Source: JALZOC01 sp038320555 (GTDB lineage: Bacteria; Acidobacteriota; Vicinamibacteria; Vicinamibacterales; 2-12-FULL-66-21). From it: a stretch of 64,000 nt of DNA. The position numbers and the translations under genes were made by a program. Below, piece after piece: positions 1-8,964 of this stretch. The notes beneath the pieces are model-generated. The model did not search any database, was not told where the DNA came from, and was given only the letters and a program-made list of their open reading frames with translations. The DNA is taken from positions 1-64,000 of the forward strand of contig JBBQEJ010000002.1 of NCBI GenBank assembly GCA_038320555.1. The letters are read 5' to 3'. Position 1 is the first letter of the stretch, and the number at the start of each line of letters is the position of its first letter.

Positions 1-518
1 GGGGTGCCGCTCAGCAGATATTCCGTCACGAGCGCGCCGATTTCCGGCTGGCTGATGAGGACCGTTTCGCCTGTGTACTCGAGAGTGCCGACGCCGCTGA
101 GGACCAATTCGCCGAGTGTGATTTGCGGGACCCCGCGTCCGGGCAACGTGAATCCGCCCAGCTCGGCCCCGGTGGGAACAAAGAACTGGACCCGTTGCTG
201 ATTGCCAGGGGCGTCGGCGATCACGAATGTGCCGTCGGCCGCGGAATCAAACGCGGTCGGCCGGATGATGCGCCCCCTCTCGGCGCCAATCTGTACGATT
301 CTCTTCGGCGCCTCAGCACCGCGCGCGACGGTGTATACGGCGTGCGCACGACGGTCGAAGATCGTGTACTCGCCGGACGGCGAAACGTGGCATGCGCTGA
401 TTTCCTCGAACATGGCCGCGATGTGAGCCGGGAGACTGCCGATGGAGCGACGTTCCTCGAGATCGGACGCGCGCGCCACGGCAAGCGCAAGGGCGAGCGC
501 CACCGGATATCGGACCAT
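1..518 (-). CDS. Secreted protein of unknown function, 3' end outside window (partial)
   Basis: An open frame runs from ATG 518 through the left window edge (172 codons seen, no stop). GTG 521 directly before it is an alternative start. The N-terminus MVRYPVALALALAVARA looks like a signal peptide, so the protein is probably exported. The following residues alternate short beta-like stretches (for example SPSGEYTIFDRRAHAVYTV and ADGTFVIADAPGNQQRVQFF), a pattern typical of NHL or six-bladed beta-propeller proteins. That fold is only inferred, and no catalytic motif is visible. It lies 44 bp downstream of the dehydrogenase E1 gene on the same strand and could be co-transcribed. Confidence 0.6.
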   Translation of the reverse strand, partial: MVRYPVALALALAVARASDLEERRSIGSLPAHIAAMFEEISACHVSPSGEYTIFDRRAHAVYTVARGAEAPKRIVQIGAERGRIIRPTAFDSAADGTFVIADAPGNQQRVQFFVPTGAELGGFTLPGRGVPQITLGELVLSGVGTLEYTGETVLISQPEIGALVTEYLLSGT

Positions 519-562
519 CACGCTTCATGATACGTCGCGCGTGATTGGTGATGTGGCGCGGA

Positions 563-2707
563 TTAGTAGTGGGCGACGTCCTTGATCGCTTTCAAGACGT
601 GTGACGCCTGCGGCAGAATGACTTCTTCGAGGTTGGGGCAGTAGGCAACCGGTGTGTCAAGCGCGGCCACGCGCCGCACCGGCGCATCGAGATGCTCGAA
701 CATCTGGTCGGCGATCCGCGCAGCGAGCTCTGCGCCGAAGCCGCACGTGAGCTGATCTTCGTGTGCAATGACCACGCGGTTGGTGTGCTTGACCGCCGCG
801 GCAATGCCATCCCAATCGAAAGGCGCGATCGTGCGCAGATCCACGACCATCACGCTGATGCCGTCTTTCTCCGCCTGCTGCGCGGCGAGCAGGGATCGCT
901 GAACGAGCGCGCCCCAGGTAAAGACGACCACATCACTTCCATCCCGGCGCACCGACGCTTTGCCGAACGGCACCATGTAATCGGCGCCGGGGTATTCCCC
1001 CTTGTTGTACGTCTGGCGGTAGAGGTGCTTATGTTCCAGGAACAGCACCGGATCGTCGCAGCGAATCGCCGTACGCAGAAGCCCCGCGGCGTCGCGGGCG
1101 TTCGACGGAAAGGCAATCCGAATCCCCGGGCAATGGGCGAAGATGCTCTCGCCCGACTGGCTGTGGTACGGCGCACCGCCCCGCAGGTAACCGCCAATTG
1201 CGGTCCGGATGACCATCGGGCAGGAGAACGCGTTGTTCGAGCGATAGCGCAACATCGACATCTCGTCGCGCATCTGCATCATCGCCGGCCAGATGTAGTC
1301 AAAGAACTGGATCTCGACCACCGGCTTCAGCCCGCGCGTCGCCATGCCGATCGCTCGTCCGATGATGTTGGCCTCCGCCAGGGGCGTGTTGAACACACGC
1401 GCGCTGCCAAAGGCGCGCTGAAGTCCGTGTGTGACTTTGAACACGCCTCCCTTGCCGGACACCTGCTCGAGCGCCGATTCGCGGCTGCAGTCCGCGACGT
1501 CCTCGCCGAACACGACAATGCGGGGGTCGCGCGCCATCTCGTCCTTGAGCGTGCGATTGATCGCCGCAACCATCGTGTCGGGCTTGCCGGCTGGCGCCGC
1601 GGGCGTGTCGAATGCCTCCGACGACGGATCGACGTCGGGCGAGTAGACGTAGAGCGTCGCCGTATCGGGGGCCGGCTTTTCCGACTTCGTCGCGCGCTCT
1701 GCGGCCGTATTCACCTCCGCGTCAACCTCGCGGGCGATGGCCTCGAACTCGGCCTCTGTGGCCATGCCTTCAGTCTTGATGAACGCGGCAAGACGGACAA
1801 TCGGGTCCCGCATCGCTTCGGATGCGCGCTCGTCGGGCGTCTTGTATAACTTCTCGTCGTCCGAAAGAGAGTGCGAGTACGGCCGGATGACCTTCGCATG
1901 GACGAGCGCCGGCCCGTTGCGCGCCCGCGCGTACGCCACAGCCTCGACCATCGCACGATGACTGGCGATGAAATCCGTGCCGTCAACACTCTGCACGAAG
2001 AGGCCTGGGAATGATGAGACGAGTCTCGAGATGTCTCCGCCGGCGGTCTGCACCTCGACCGGAACCGAGATCGCGTACCCGTTGTCTTCGACGAGGCACA
2101 CGAGTGGAAGCTTGCCCAGGCACGCGGAGTTCAGCGACTCCCAGAACTCCCCTTCGCTCGTCGCGCCTTCGCCGACCGACAGGTACACGACTTCGTCATT
2201 CCGGAAGCGCTCCGCGCGTCCTTCGATCGCCGGCACCCTCTCGTAGAGTCGGCCGGCTTCGGCGGCGCCGATTGCCTGCAGGCACTGTGTGCCGGTCGGG
2301 CTCGACCCCGAGACGATGTTGAGGCGCTTGTCGCCCCAGTGCGACGGCATCTGCCGTCCGCCGGAGCTCGGGTCGTCTTTGGCGCCGACACCGGCGAGGA
2401 ACATCTCAAAAGGTGTGACGCCGAGGGTCAGGCACAACGCGCGATCGCGGTAGTAGGCATAGAACCAGTCGTGGGCTGGTTTGAGCGTCATGCCCGCCGC
2501 AACGAGGATGGCTTCATGTCCTGCCCCGCTGATCTGGAAGAAGATCAGGCTCTGGTTCTTGAGCAGGATTTCCTTGTCGTCGATCCGGCGCGACAGCACC
2601 ATTGTGTGGTAGGCGCGGAGAACGTCTTCGCGCGTCAGGCCGGCATAACCGGCGCCCGCGCGATCCGTAGGAGTACTCCTTCCGTTGCTGACCGCCGATC
2701 CCTTCAT
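563..2707 (-). CDS. Fused alpha/beta thiamine-dependent 2-oxoacid dehydrogenase E1 (branched-chain type)
   Basis: The protein (714 aa) joins the E1 alpha and E1 beta subunits of a 2-oxoacid dehydrogenase complex, which decarboxylates branched-chain or related 2-oxoacids with thiamine diphosphate and passes the acyl group to E2. The N-terminal half has the alpha-type TPP motif (GEGATSEGEFWES, ending in EDNGYAIS). The second half, from about residue 380, is a transketolase-like beta domain with FGEDVAD and the HSQSGESIFAHCPG segment. Separate subunits are about 330-400 aa each, so the length fits a fusion, which is known in several phyla. ATG 2707 is preferred because AAGGA lies 8 bases upstream; GTG 2746 is possible. 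No E2 or E3 gene is in the window. The substrate is inferred. Confidence 0.88.
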   Translation of the reverse strand: MKGSAVSNGRSTPTDRAGAGYAGLTREDVLRAYHTMVLSRRIDDKEILLKNQSLIFFQISGAGHEAILVAAGMTLKPAHDWFYAYYRDRALCLTLGVTPFEMFLAGVGAKDDPSSGGRQMPSHWGDKRLNIVSGSSPTGTQCLQAIGAAEAGRLYERVPAIEGRAERFRNDEVVYLSVGEGATSEGEFWESLNSACLGKLPLVCLVEDNGYAISVPVEVQTAGGDISRLVSSFPGLFVQSVDGTDFIASHRAMVEAVAYARARNGPALVHAKVIRPYSHSLSDDEKLYKTPDERASEAMRDPIVRLAAFIKTEGMATEAEFEAIAREVDAEVNTAAERATKSEKPAPDTATLYVYSPDVDPSSEAFDTPAAPAGKPDTMVAAINRTLKDEMARDPRIVVFGEDVADCSRESALEQVSGKGGVFKVTHGLQRAFGSARVFNTPLAEANIIGRAIGMATRGLKPVVEIQFFDYIWPAMMQMRDEMSMLRYRSNNAFSCPMVIRTAIGGYLRGGAPYHSQSGESIFAHCPGIRIAFPSNARDAAGLLRTAIRCDDPVLFLEHKHLYRQTYNKGEYPGADYMVPFGKASVRRDGSDVVVFTWGALVQRSLLAAQQAEKDGISVMVVDLRTIAPFDWDGIAAAVKHTNRVVIAHEDQLTCGFGAELAARIADQMFEHLDAPVRRVAALDTPVAYCPNLEEVILPQASHVLKAIKDVAHY

Positions 2708-2781
2708 GCGCGCGATGTCCTTGTCAGTTCGCGTCCGTGCCACCACACAAGAGAGCCGATCGCCGCCTGGCCAAACGCTAG

Positions 2782-2787
2782 ATTATA
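2782..2787 (-). promoter_or_regulatory. -10 box (TATAAT) upstream of the E1 gene
   Basis: A perfect TATAAT reads on the minus strand about 75 bases before ATG 2707. No convincing -35 element is seen 16-18 bases upstream, so this is a -10-only assignment. It is divergent from the cupin -10 box about 60 bases away. Confidence 0.4.
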
Positions 2788-2845
2788 ACATCGGGGCCCA
2801 ACTCGAGCCTGTGCCCCCGCCCGCCGCCGGGCCGGCCTGGCAGGG

Positions 2846-2851
2846 TATAAT
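2846..2851 (+). promoter_or_regulatory. -10 box (TATAAT) upstream of the cupin gene
   Basis: A perfect TATAAT lies 35 bases before the GTG start at 2887. It would place the transcript start near 2858 and give a leader of about 28 bases that contains the GAGGAAGGGG ribosome-binding site. The -35 region is GC-rich and without a recognisable hexamer. Confidence 0.45.
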
Positions 2852-2886
2852 CCCCCTTCTTTTTGACCCGAGGAAGGGGCGTTGGC

Positions 2887-3261
2887 GTGGGTGCACAGCC
2901 GGTCCGACTCCATCGATGGGATGAGATCGCCCTCGAGAAGGTCACGGAGATGATTTCCCGCAAGATCGTGACGGGCGAGCGGGAGATGCTCGCCCAGATC
3001 TACCTGAAAAAGGGGGCGCTCGTCCCCATGCACTCCCACGAGAGCGAACAGATGACGTACGTCCTCCAGGGGGCGCTCAAGTTCCTCATCCATGGCGAAG
3101 AGATTACCGTTCGCGAAGGGGAAGTCCTGCACATTCCATCCTGGGTGGAGCATCAGGCGGAGGCCCTCGACGATACGTTCGAGCTCGACCTGTTCAGTCC
3201 CATCCGCCAGGACTGGCTGGATCACACGGACACCTACTTTCACGACCGCCCCGAGCCCTAG
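2887..3261 (+). CDS. Small single-domain cupin protein
   Basis: This is a 124-residue cupin, a metal-binding beta-barrel. Both cupin motifs are visible: GALVPMHSHESEQMTYVLQG, with the HxH metal ligands and a following acidic residue, and GEVLHIPSWVEHQAEA with the third His. Related small cupins act as sugar isomerases, dioxygenases or ligand sensors; the substrate cannot be told here. The start is GTG 2887, six to eight bases after a strong GAGGAAGGGG. An in-frame TTG at 2863 would put that site inside the gene. It is one of few plus-strand genes in the first 43 kb and ends one base from the convergent membrane-protein gene. Confidence 0.8.
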   Translation: MGAQPVRLHRWDEIALEKVTEMISRKIVTGEREMLAQIYLKKGALVPMHSHESEQMTYVLQGALKFLIHGEEITVREGEVLHIPSWVEHQAEALDDTFELDLFSPIRQDWLDHTDTYFHDRPEP

Positions 3262-3262
3262 A

Positions 3263-4669
3263 TTAGACGTGCTCCTTCTTCGCCAGGCCGGCGAAGTCCC
3301 GGTACGCTCCAGGTGAAGGCTGCAGGCATTCGGCACTGAGAACGCGCGCATGCCACACGAAGAGCGTGCAGTTGGCAAGTGCGAGGAGAACGGTGGAATC
3401 GATGATCGTGAAATTGCGCGGAGGAAGCGGCAGGCCGCGCCCCAATCCGAAGAAGAGGTACAAGTTGAGGGCGAGGACCCCGCTGACGCCGGTAAGCACG
3501 GGACGCAGGCGTGGGCGGAACGCCGCGGCAGCGGCAAGCAGCGGAACAGCCAGGTACAAATGATTCTCGTGCACCGCGACGCCGAGCAGGAAGTACGCGT
3601 GCACGATGAAGGCGGCAACCGCAAACATCAGCGACATGTCCCGGGAATGCCTCGCGCGCCAGAGTGACCAGGCTGCGGAGGCGGCGATCGCCAGTGTCGC
3701 AGCCGGCCGCGGGTTCGGGTATCCGAGCTTGACGATCGTCGACATCCCGAGAATCCGCAGTGGCATCGTCCAGGCGGCCCACATGCCGAGGTCCCTCACC
3801 GCGTAAGACGCGCGCATGACATACGTGATCACCCACCAGAAGTTTGCCGCGTCGGCCGACAGCATGTCGTGCCGCAGGAGGGAGCCAACGCCCTGCGCAA
3901 CGTTCCGGGATGCTCCGGCGATCAGGTATGGCAGGAGCGTCGTGAATAAGACGACGGCCGCCGACACGAGTGCAACGCCGATTCGCTGCGCGCCCCAGCG
4001 CGGCGCGCCGTTCCACAGGGCAAGGCCGACCACGGGCAGAATGAAAACAGCCTGGGCCTTGGTCAGGCACGCAATCGAGACCAGCACGCCGGCAGCGATC
4101 GGAGCATCCAGCGTGGCTGCGGCGATTGCGCCGAGCGCAGGTAGTGCCATCAGCGCGTCGAGGTACCCCAGCACGGACCCAGCCAGAATCATGGCGGGAT
4201 TCGCCCAATACGAGGCAGTTGCCCACATCCCCGCGGGTTCTCCATAGCGGCGGCCCACGACGCGAAAGAGCAGCCATGACAGCGCCAACTCCGCAAGAAG
4301 TACCGGCAGCTTGATGGCGACGTTCAACCAGCGGTTGTTCTCGAAGGACGGTGAGAATGCCCGGTAGACCGCGCCGGTTACCGCCAGCTCATAGAGTGCA
4401 ATCGGCGGGTAGTCGACCGTCGTAGCCCGATCGCCCCAGCGGACGAGTCCTCGCTCGGGTGGCTGGCCGCCGACACCATACAGGCGAGTGAGTCCCTGGT
4501 TCAGCGCGCCGTAGCTCCAGGTTTTCCAGACGAGCACGTCCTCGGTGCCTTCAAGAGGCAGCGCGAGAAGCCGGATCAGCAGACCGGCGATCAGAAGGAT
4601 CCGGAAACGGCTGTGAGAGATGTCAGTGCACCTTGCGGTCCCAGTCCGATCGGCCGCCGGAGTAGACAT
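3263..4669 (-). CDS. Polytopic GT-C-type membrane glycosyltransferase (GT87/DUF2029-like)
   Basis: The 468-residue protein is a chain of hydrophobic segments starting at RILLIAGLLIRLLAL, followed by an extracytoplasmic loop with acidic residues (EGTEDVLVWKTWSYGALNQG and TTVDYPP). That arrangement is typical of GT-C glycosyltransferases that use polyprenyl-phosphate sugars on the outer face of the membrane. The donor and acceptor are unknown, and a GT87-like affiliation is inferred from general architecture. ATG 4669 lies inside the rhomboid gene, giving a 47-base overlap. No better start is seen closer to the rhomboid stop, so translational coupling is likely. Confidence 0.7.
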   Translation of the reverse strand: MSTPAADRTGTARCTDISHSRFRILLIAGLLIRLLALPLEGTEDVLVWKTWSYGALNQGLTRLYGVGGQPPERGLVRWGDRATTVDYPPIALYELAVTGAVYRAFSPSFENNRWLNVAIKLPVLLAELALSWLLFRVVGRRYGEPAGMWATASYWANPAMILAGSVLGYLDALMALPALGAIAAATLDAPIAAGVLVSIACLTKAQAVFILPVVGLALWNGAPRWGAQRIGVALVSAAVVLFTTLLPYLIAGASRNVAQGVGSLLRHDMLSADAANFWWVITYVMRASYAVRDLGMWAAWTMPLRILGMSTIVKLGYPNPRPAATLAIAASAAWSLWRARHSRDMSLMFAVAAFIVHAYFLLGVAVHENHLYLAVPLLAAAAAFRPRLRPVLTGVSGVLALNLYLFFGLGRGLPLPPRNFTIIDSTVLLALANCTLFVWHARVLSAECLQPSPGAYRDFAGLAKKEHV

Positions 4670-5354
4670 CGAACTTCCGGCGAAGACGGTTCATCTTCCA
4701 TTTCAGGTAGCGGTATTTGATTTCCGCTGTGAGCCCGCCGCGGCCCCCCCGGAGATACAGATAGCCGAAGATTACACCGCCCAGATGCGCGGCGTGCGCG
4801 ATACCGCCAGGCGAAGAGAAATACGATAAGGCACCGATGATGATCACGAAGTATTTCGCCGGAACCGGGAAGAGCATGGCCAGCAGGATTGGCCGCTCGG
4901 GGAAGTACAACGCAAAGGCGAGCAGAATGCCGAAGAGCGCGCCCGAGGCCCCGACGGTGACCGTGGTGTAGGTCTGTGCGGTCGATGTGAACGGCAGGAG
5001 CGCGACAACGATCGTGGTGATAGCGGCCCCGATACCCGTGACGGCGTAATAGCGCAGGAAGAACGGCGTCCCCCACATCCGCTCGAGCTCCACGCCGAAC
5101 ATCCAGATCCCCAGCATGTTGAACAGGATGTGCGTGGGACCCGCGTGAATGAACATGTACGTGACTGGCTGCCAGAGCCGGTAATGCTCGATCACGTCCG
5201 ACGGGACGACGCCGAGAACGTAGATGAGGTCGTGATCGATGACCGTGACGACAAACGCCGTGACGTTCGCCCAGATGATCCATTTGACCGCCGGTGTAAC
5301 AGGGCCGGGGCCGAAGGAGTACGTCAGCGAGCTGGGGCGGGAGTAACGAGTCAT
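4623..5354 (-). CDS. Rhomboid family intramembrane serine protease
   Basis: This rhomboid (243 aa) cleaves membrane-protein segments within the bilayer. The family landmarks are all present: HILFN in TM2 (H75, N79), the catalytic serine in GASGALFG (S138), and the catalytic histidine in HLGGVIFG (H190, HxxGxxxG). The region between WGTPFF and the serine also fits the family. A short basic cytoplasmic tail follows the last membrane segment. Its substrate is unknown. It sits 38 bp downstream of the MFS gene and overlaps the next membrane-protein gene. Confidence 0.92.
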   Translation of the reverse strand: MTRYSRPSSLTYSFGPGPVTPAVKWIIWANVTAFVVTVIDHDLIYVLGVVPSDVIEHYRLWQPVTYMFIHAGPTHILFNMLGIWMFGVELERMWGTPFFLRYYAVTGIGAAITTIVVALLPFTSTAQTYTTVTVGASGALFGILLAFALYFPERPILLAMLFPVPAKYFVIIIGALSYFSSPGGIAHAAHLGGVIFGYLYLRGGRGGLTAEIKYRYLKWKMNRLRRKFDVYSGGRSDWDRKVH

Positions 5355-5392
5355 CGTTCCGGAGGAAAGAAACTATCGTACCACAGCGGCTG

Positions 5393-6586
5393 TCACCGTC
5401 TCGTCTCCGCCACGATCGTCTCGGCCGGTTGAGGTCCCGTCGGCAAGTGCGCCCGCGCCGGCAGCGGCAGCGCGCACGCGGCCGCGAGCAATGGTATGAC
5501 CGATACGCCGACGAGGGTGTGCTCAATACCGATCCGGTCGGCGATCATGCCCACAATCGGTCCGCTCATGCCTCCCGTCCCCCACGCGAACCCCATCATC
5601 AGCGACGACACCGTTGCCGCGCTGACCGGTGCGAGCGACTGGCCGAACGTCACGTTGACCGGTAGCGTCGACTGCAGGAACAAGCCGCCGATGGCAAGCA
5701 CGACCACAAACAGCCAGCCACTCAGGAACGGGGCAACGAAAAGAAACGGGCACGCCAGCACGAGCGACAGCGCGATGACTTTGCGCGCACCGAAGCGATC
5801 CGCAGCCGGGCCGCCGAAAAACCCGCCCACGCCTGTGGCAAAAAGATACACCGCGACCGATGCGCCCGCTTGGCCGATGCTCTGGCCGCGCCGCGTCAGC
5901 ATGACCGGAACGAACGTCGCGAAGGTCAGCGACGCCACCGTACGGAGCACGACGATCGTATACAGGAGCAGCAGCGGCTTCGCGTACGGGCGCAACGCCG
6001 TGAAGCCACCCTGTGCGGACGGATGCACAGGAATCGGCGGCACGCGCCTCAGGAAAAACGCGACGACCGCAAGCCCGGGAATGGCCAGGAGGGGCGTCCA
6101 CTCGATGCCGAATCGCTGCGCGAACGGCGCAAAAAACAACGGCCCGAGTGAAAAACCAAGCGTGCCGCCGGTGATGTAGACCGACATCGCGAAGCCGCGA
6201 CGGTCGCCGCCGAGCCGATGGGCGAGCGCCGCTGCTGGCGGATGAAACGCCGCCGCCCCAAGACCGCCGACGACCAGGATCGCGGCAAGCGCCAGCCGCG
6301 TCGTTGCGAGACCGACAAGGCTGAGCACACTGACCGCGACGACCGGCCCGATCGTGATGAGCGTGCGCGGCCGCCAGCGATCCGCCAGGTGACCGAAGCC
6401 CACCTGCGCGACCGATGCCGCCAGCTGGAAGAGCATCGTCAGAGTGCCGGCCGCGGCCAGCGTGAGGCCGAGCCGCGGGATGAGCAGCGGCAGCATCGGA
6501 GCGTAGATATTGCCGTAGCCGTCGACCATCACGTGGGCCGCGGCCATCAGCAGAATCGTCGGATGAAGCCGAAGACGCGAGATCAT
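5393..6586 (-). CDS. MFS transporter, Fsr/fosmidomycin-resistance-like
   Basis: The protein (397 aa) has about twelve membrane segments and the MFS signature loop between TM2 and TM3 (GHLADRWRPRTL). The opening MAAAHVMVDGYGNIYAPMLP resembles the Fsr group, proton-driven exporters whose founding member confers fosmidomycin resistance. The actual substrate is not predictable. ATG 6586 is chosen because the protein then begins just before TM1; the open frame extends further upstream but would overlap murJ and is arginine-rich non-family sequence. The gene starts 40 bp after murJ ends. Confidence 0.82.
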   Translation of the reverse strand: MISRLRLHPTILLMAAAHVMVDGYGNIYAPMLPLLIPRLGLTLAAAGTLTMLFQLAASVAQVGFGHLADRWRPRTLITIGPVVAVSVLSLVGLATTRLALAAILVVGGLGAAAFHPPAAALAHRLGGDRRGFAMSVYITGGTLGFSLGPLFFAPFAQRFGIEWTPLLAIPGLAVVAFFLRRVPPIPVHPSAQGGFTALRPYAKPLLLLYTIVVLRTVASLTFATFVPVMLTRRGQSIGQAGASVAVYLFATGVGGFFGGPAADRFGARKVIALSLVLACPFLFVAPFLSGWLFVVVLAIGGLFLQSTLPVNVTFGQSLAPVSAATVSSLMMGFAWGTGGMSGPIVGMIADRIGIEHTLVGVSVIPLLAAACALPLPARAHLPTGPQPAETIVAETRR

Positions 6587-6626
6587 TGCGGCAGACACGC
6601 ACCGGCCGGCCCGTCGAACCGAATGC

Positions 6627-8213
6627 TCATCCTGCGGGTCGAAGGCGCCGCATGACGACGGCAAAGGCTTCGTCGAATTCCGCGATCCGCAAAACGCGCG
6701 CCGATCCGACAAGGACCGCAAGACCGACACCGACCGCCGCCGCGAGTTCAATGGCGCGCCACATCGACCCGGCCGGCGGCAGGTGCGATCCGAGCCAGCC
6801 GGCGGACAGATTCGCCGCCGCCCCCATCGCAATCGAGGCACAGGCAATCTTCGCGAATGCCACGGTGACCCGCCGGCCTTCGAGGCCGCCCAGCCGGTTG
6901 CGAAGCAGCCACAAGAGCGTCCCCGCGTTGAACATGGCCGCCAACGCTGTTCCAAGCGCCAGCCCTCGATATCCCATGACGCGCACGAGCATTAGATTGA
7001 TGGCGAGGTTGACCAGAACGGAGACGACGCTGACGGTGACCGGCGTCCGGCTGTCGCGCAGCGAGTAAAAACTCGGGGACGCGATCTTGACCGCCGAATA
7101 TCCGAGCAGGCCCGGCGCGTAGAAAATCAGCGCCATGGCTGTCGCGGCCGTGTCGCGCGGCGTGAACTTTCCACGCTCGAGCAGCAGCGCCACGATCGGA
7201 TGGGCGAGCGCGATGAGGCCGATGGTGGCCGGGACGTTGAGCATCAGCATCATCCGCAGCGCACCGGAGATCGTCCGGCGCATACCAGCCGCGTCCCCTG
7301 CGCCCGCACGGCGCGCGATCTCGGGTAACGCGGCCGTTGCGATCGACACGCCAAAGAGGCCGATCGGCAGGTACATCAGGCGGAACGCATAGTTCAACCA
7401 GGAGACGGCGCCCTGCTCCTGGCTGGTCGCCAGGTATGTGTTCACAAACAGGTTGATTTGTACGGCCGCGAGTCCGAGCGTGCCTGGTCCCATCAAACGC
7501 AACACCTCGCGCAGGTCCGGATCCTTGAAATCGAGGACCAGGCGGTAGCGGAAGCCCTCGTTCCTCAGCACGGGCCACTGCAGCGCCACCTGTCCGAGAC
7601 CTCCGAGCAGCGTGCCTATTGCGATGGCGGCGATCGGTGGAAGACCCACGTGCGGCATCACCGGCACGAGCACAAACGCGCACAGGATCGTTGCCACGTT
7701 GAACATCGCGGGTGAAAGCGCCGGGATGAAAAACCGCCGCAGCGAATTCAACATGCCCATCATCGCGACGGCGGCCGCCACAGTCGTCAGGAATGGCAGC
7801 ATGATGCGCGTCAACTGCGTCGTCAGCTCGAGCTTGCCAGGCACATTCGCAAATCCTGGCGCGATGGCGTGGGTAATCGGGTAGGCAAAGACGATCCCGA
7901 GAATGACGAGGGTTCCAGTGACGACCAGGAGCGCGTTGATCACAAGGTTGCCGAGGCGCCACGCCGCGTCGAGTCCCTTGGTGGTCAGGGTGCGGGTGAA
8001 TGTCGGGACGAATGCGGCCGTCATCGCCCCTTCGGCGAACAGATCGCGCAGGAGATTGGGAACCCGAAACGCCACATTGAACGCGTCCATTTCGACGCCG
8101 CTTCCGGCGCCGAAGAAGGCCGCCAGGACCATCTCTCTGGCGACGCCGAGCACCCGGCTGGCCATGGTCGCGACGCCGATGAGGCCTGCGGAGCGCGCGA
8201 GCTTTACACTCAT
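6627..8213 (-). CDS. murJ: Lipid II flippase MurJ (MviN family)
   Basis: MurJ moves undecaprenyl-linked lipid II across the inner membrane for peptidoglycan synthesis. The 528-residue length and some fourteen hydrophobic segments match the family. The N-terminus is diagnostic: GVATMASRVLGVAREMVLA, then FGAGSGVEMDAFNVAFRVPNL with the conserved DAF..AFR.PN block and FAEGAMTAAFVP. ATG 8213 gives the usual short leader before ARSAGLIG; an extended frame to 8303 is not family-like. No good ribosome-binding site is visible before it. A terminator at 8351-8380 separates it from the upstream YqeY gene, so murJ probably has its own promoter. The substrates come from the dcw cluster at 44-61 kb. Confidence 0.93.
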   Translation of the reverse strand: MSVKLARSAGLIGVATMASRVLGVAREMVLAAFFGAGSGVEMDAFNVAFRVPNLLRDLFAEGAMTAAFVPTFTRTLTTKGLDAAWRLGNLVINALLVVTGTLVILGIVFAYPITHAIAPGFANVPGKLELTTQLTRIMLPFLTTVAAAVAMMGMLNSLRRFFIPALSPAMFNVATILCAFVLVPVMPHVGLPPIAAIAIGTLLGGLGQVALQWPVLRNEGFRYRLVLDFKDPDLREVLRLMGPGTLGLAAVQINLFVNTYLATSQEQGAVSWLNYAFRLMYLPIGLFGVSIATAALPEIARRAGAGDAAGMRRTISGALRMMLMLNVPATIGLIALAHPIVALLLERGKFTPRDTAATAMALIFYAPGLLGYSAVKIASPSFYSLRDSRTPVTVSVVSVLVNLAINLMLVRVMGYRGLALGTALAAMFNAGTLLWLLRNRLGGLEGRRVTVAFAKIACASIAMGAAANLSAGWLGSHLPPAGSMWRAIELAAAVGVGLAVLVGSARVLRIAEFDEAFAVVMRRLRPAG

Positions 8214-8350
8214 TGCGCGAGATGGAGGGTGACGAGCAGTGTGACGGGGACCCGAGTGACCGGCATTAAAAAACGAGCGTACCACACGCCTGCTTCTTAA
8301 CATCGATTACAAGGCGTCCGGATTCGAGAAACGTGGACACTGCGATGTAC

Positions 8351-8380
8351 AAAAAAAAGCCCCTGCGTTGCCGCAGGGGC
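8351..8380 (-). terminator. Rho-independent terminator after the GatB/YqeY gene
   Basis: On the minus strand a perfect 9-bp stem (GCCCCTGCG paired with CGCAGGGGC, loop of 4 bases, 8359-8380) is followed directly by eight T residues (8351-8358). It lies 81 bases after the stop of the GatB/YqeY gene and 138 bases before murJ. It is the only textbook intrinsic terminator I found. The rest of the 8214-8460 gap shows no gene. Confidence 0.92.
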
Positions 8381-8460
8381 CAATGGAGGATGGATGAGAG
8401 GCTTGTGCGTGCCTTTCACAGTATTAGACGGAGCACTCCCTGGAAAGGTTTGCCACTTTT

Positions 8461-8910
8461 TCAGGCGCCAAGTTTCCGCCGGACCGTCTCGTTGATGATC
8501 CGGCCGTCCGCTCCGCGTCCGGCAAGCTTCGGCATCACGGCCTTCATCACCCGTCCCAGGTCCTTTGCCGACGAAGCGCCAGTTTCCTGGATCGCTTCGT
8601 CCACGGCGCGCTCGATGTCGGCCGGATCCACGGGCGGTGGGAGATACGCCTCGAGGGTGGCGATTTCAGCTGTTTCCTTGGCGGCGAGCTCTTCGCGACC
8701 ACCCTTGAGGAACTGGTCGACCGAGTCCCGGCGCTGCTTGATCAGCGACACCACCACCTGCTGCGCCTCCGCGTCGTCCAGTTCGCGTCCCTTTTCGACC
8801 TCGCGATTCATCAGGGCCGCCTTCACCATCCGCAGCGGCGCGAGCCGTGCCTGATCCCTCGCCTTCATGGCGGTCGTCATGTCCTGGGAAATCTTCTTCA
8901 TCAATGACAT
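8461..8910 (-). CDS. GatB/YqeY domain-containing protein
   Basis: This 149-residue, charged, helical protein matches stand-alone YqeY proteins, which share the tRNA-binding tail domain of GatB. Family-typical stretches are MKARDQARLAPLRMVKAAL near the N-terminus, then ILEAYLP-like TLEAYLPPP and the C-terminal DLGRVMKAVMPKLAGRGADG with G-x-A-D-G. The precise role is unsettled; it is often proposed to act in tRNA amidation or quality control. The start ATG 8910 has a strong GAGGAG site (8918-8923). A rho-independent terminator follows. Confidence 0.9.
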   Translation of the reverse strand: MSLMKKISQDMTTAMKARDQARLAPLRMVKAALMNREVEKGRELDDAEAQQVVVSLIKQRRDSVDQFLKGGREELAAKETAEIATLEAYLPPPVDPADIERAVDEAIQETGASSAKDLGRVMKAVMPKLAGRGADGRIINETVRRKLGA

Positions 8911-8936
8911 CAGACAACTCCTCGTCGAGTAAGCCA

Positions 8937-8964
8937 GCCGCTAACCGTTAGCCGCGAGCCGCGG
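8937..8964. repeat. Four-copy heptanucleotide array, TAGCGGC family
   Basis: On the minus strand four consecutive 7-mers read CCGCGGC, TCGCGGC, TAACGGT and TAGCGGC. The array spans the stop codon of the downstream-reading GT4 gene (stop at 8948), so it supplies that gene's last codons. The same unit in the same period recurs at 53457-53498. Confidence 0.65.

Noticed and set aside
692..1849. Plus-strand open frame of 385 codons opposite the E1 gene
   Set aside because: Antisense to well-conserved TPP-enzyme motifs.
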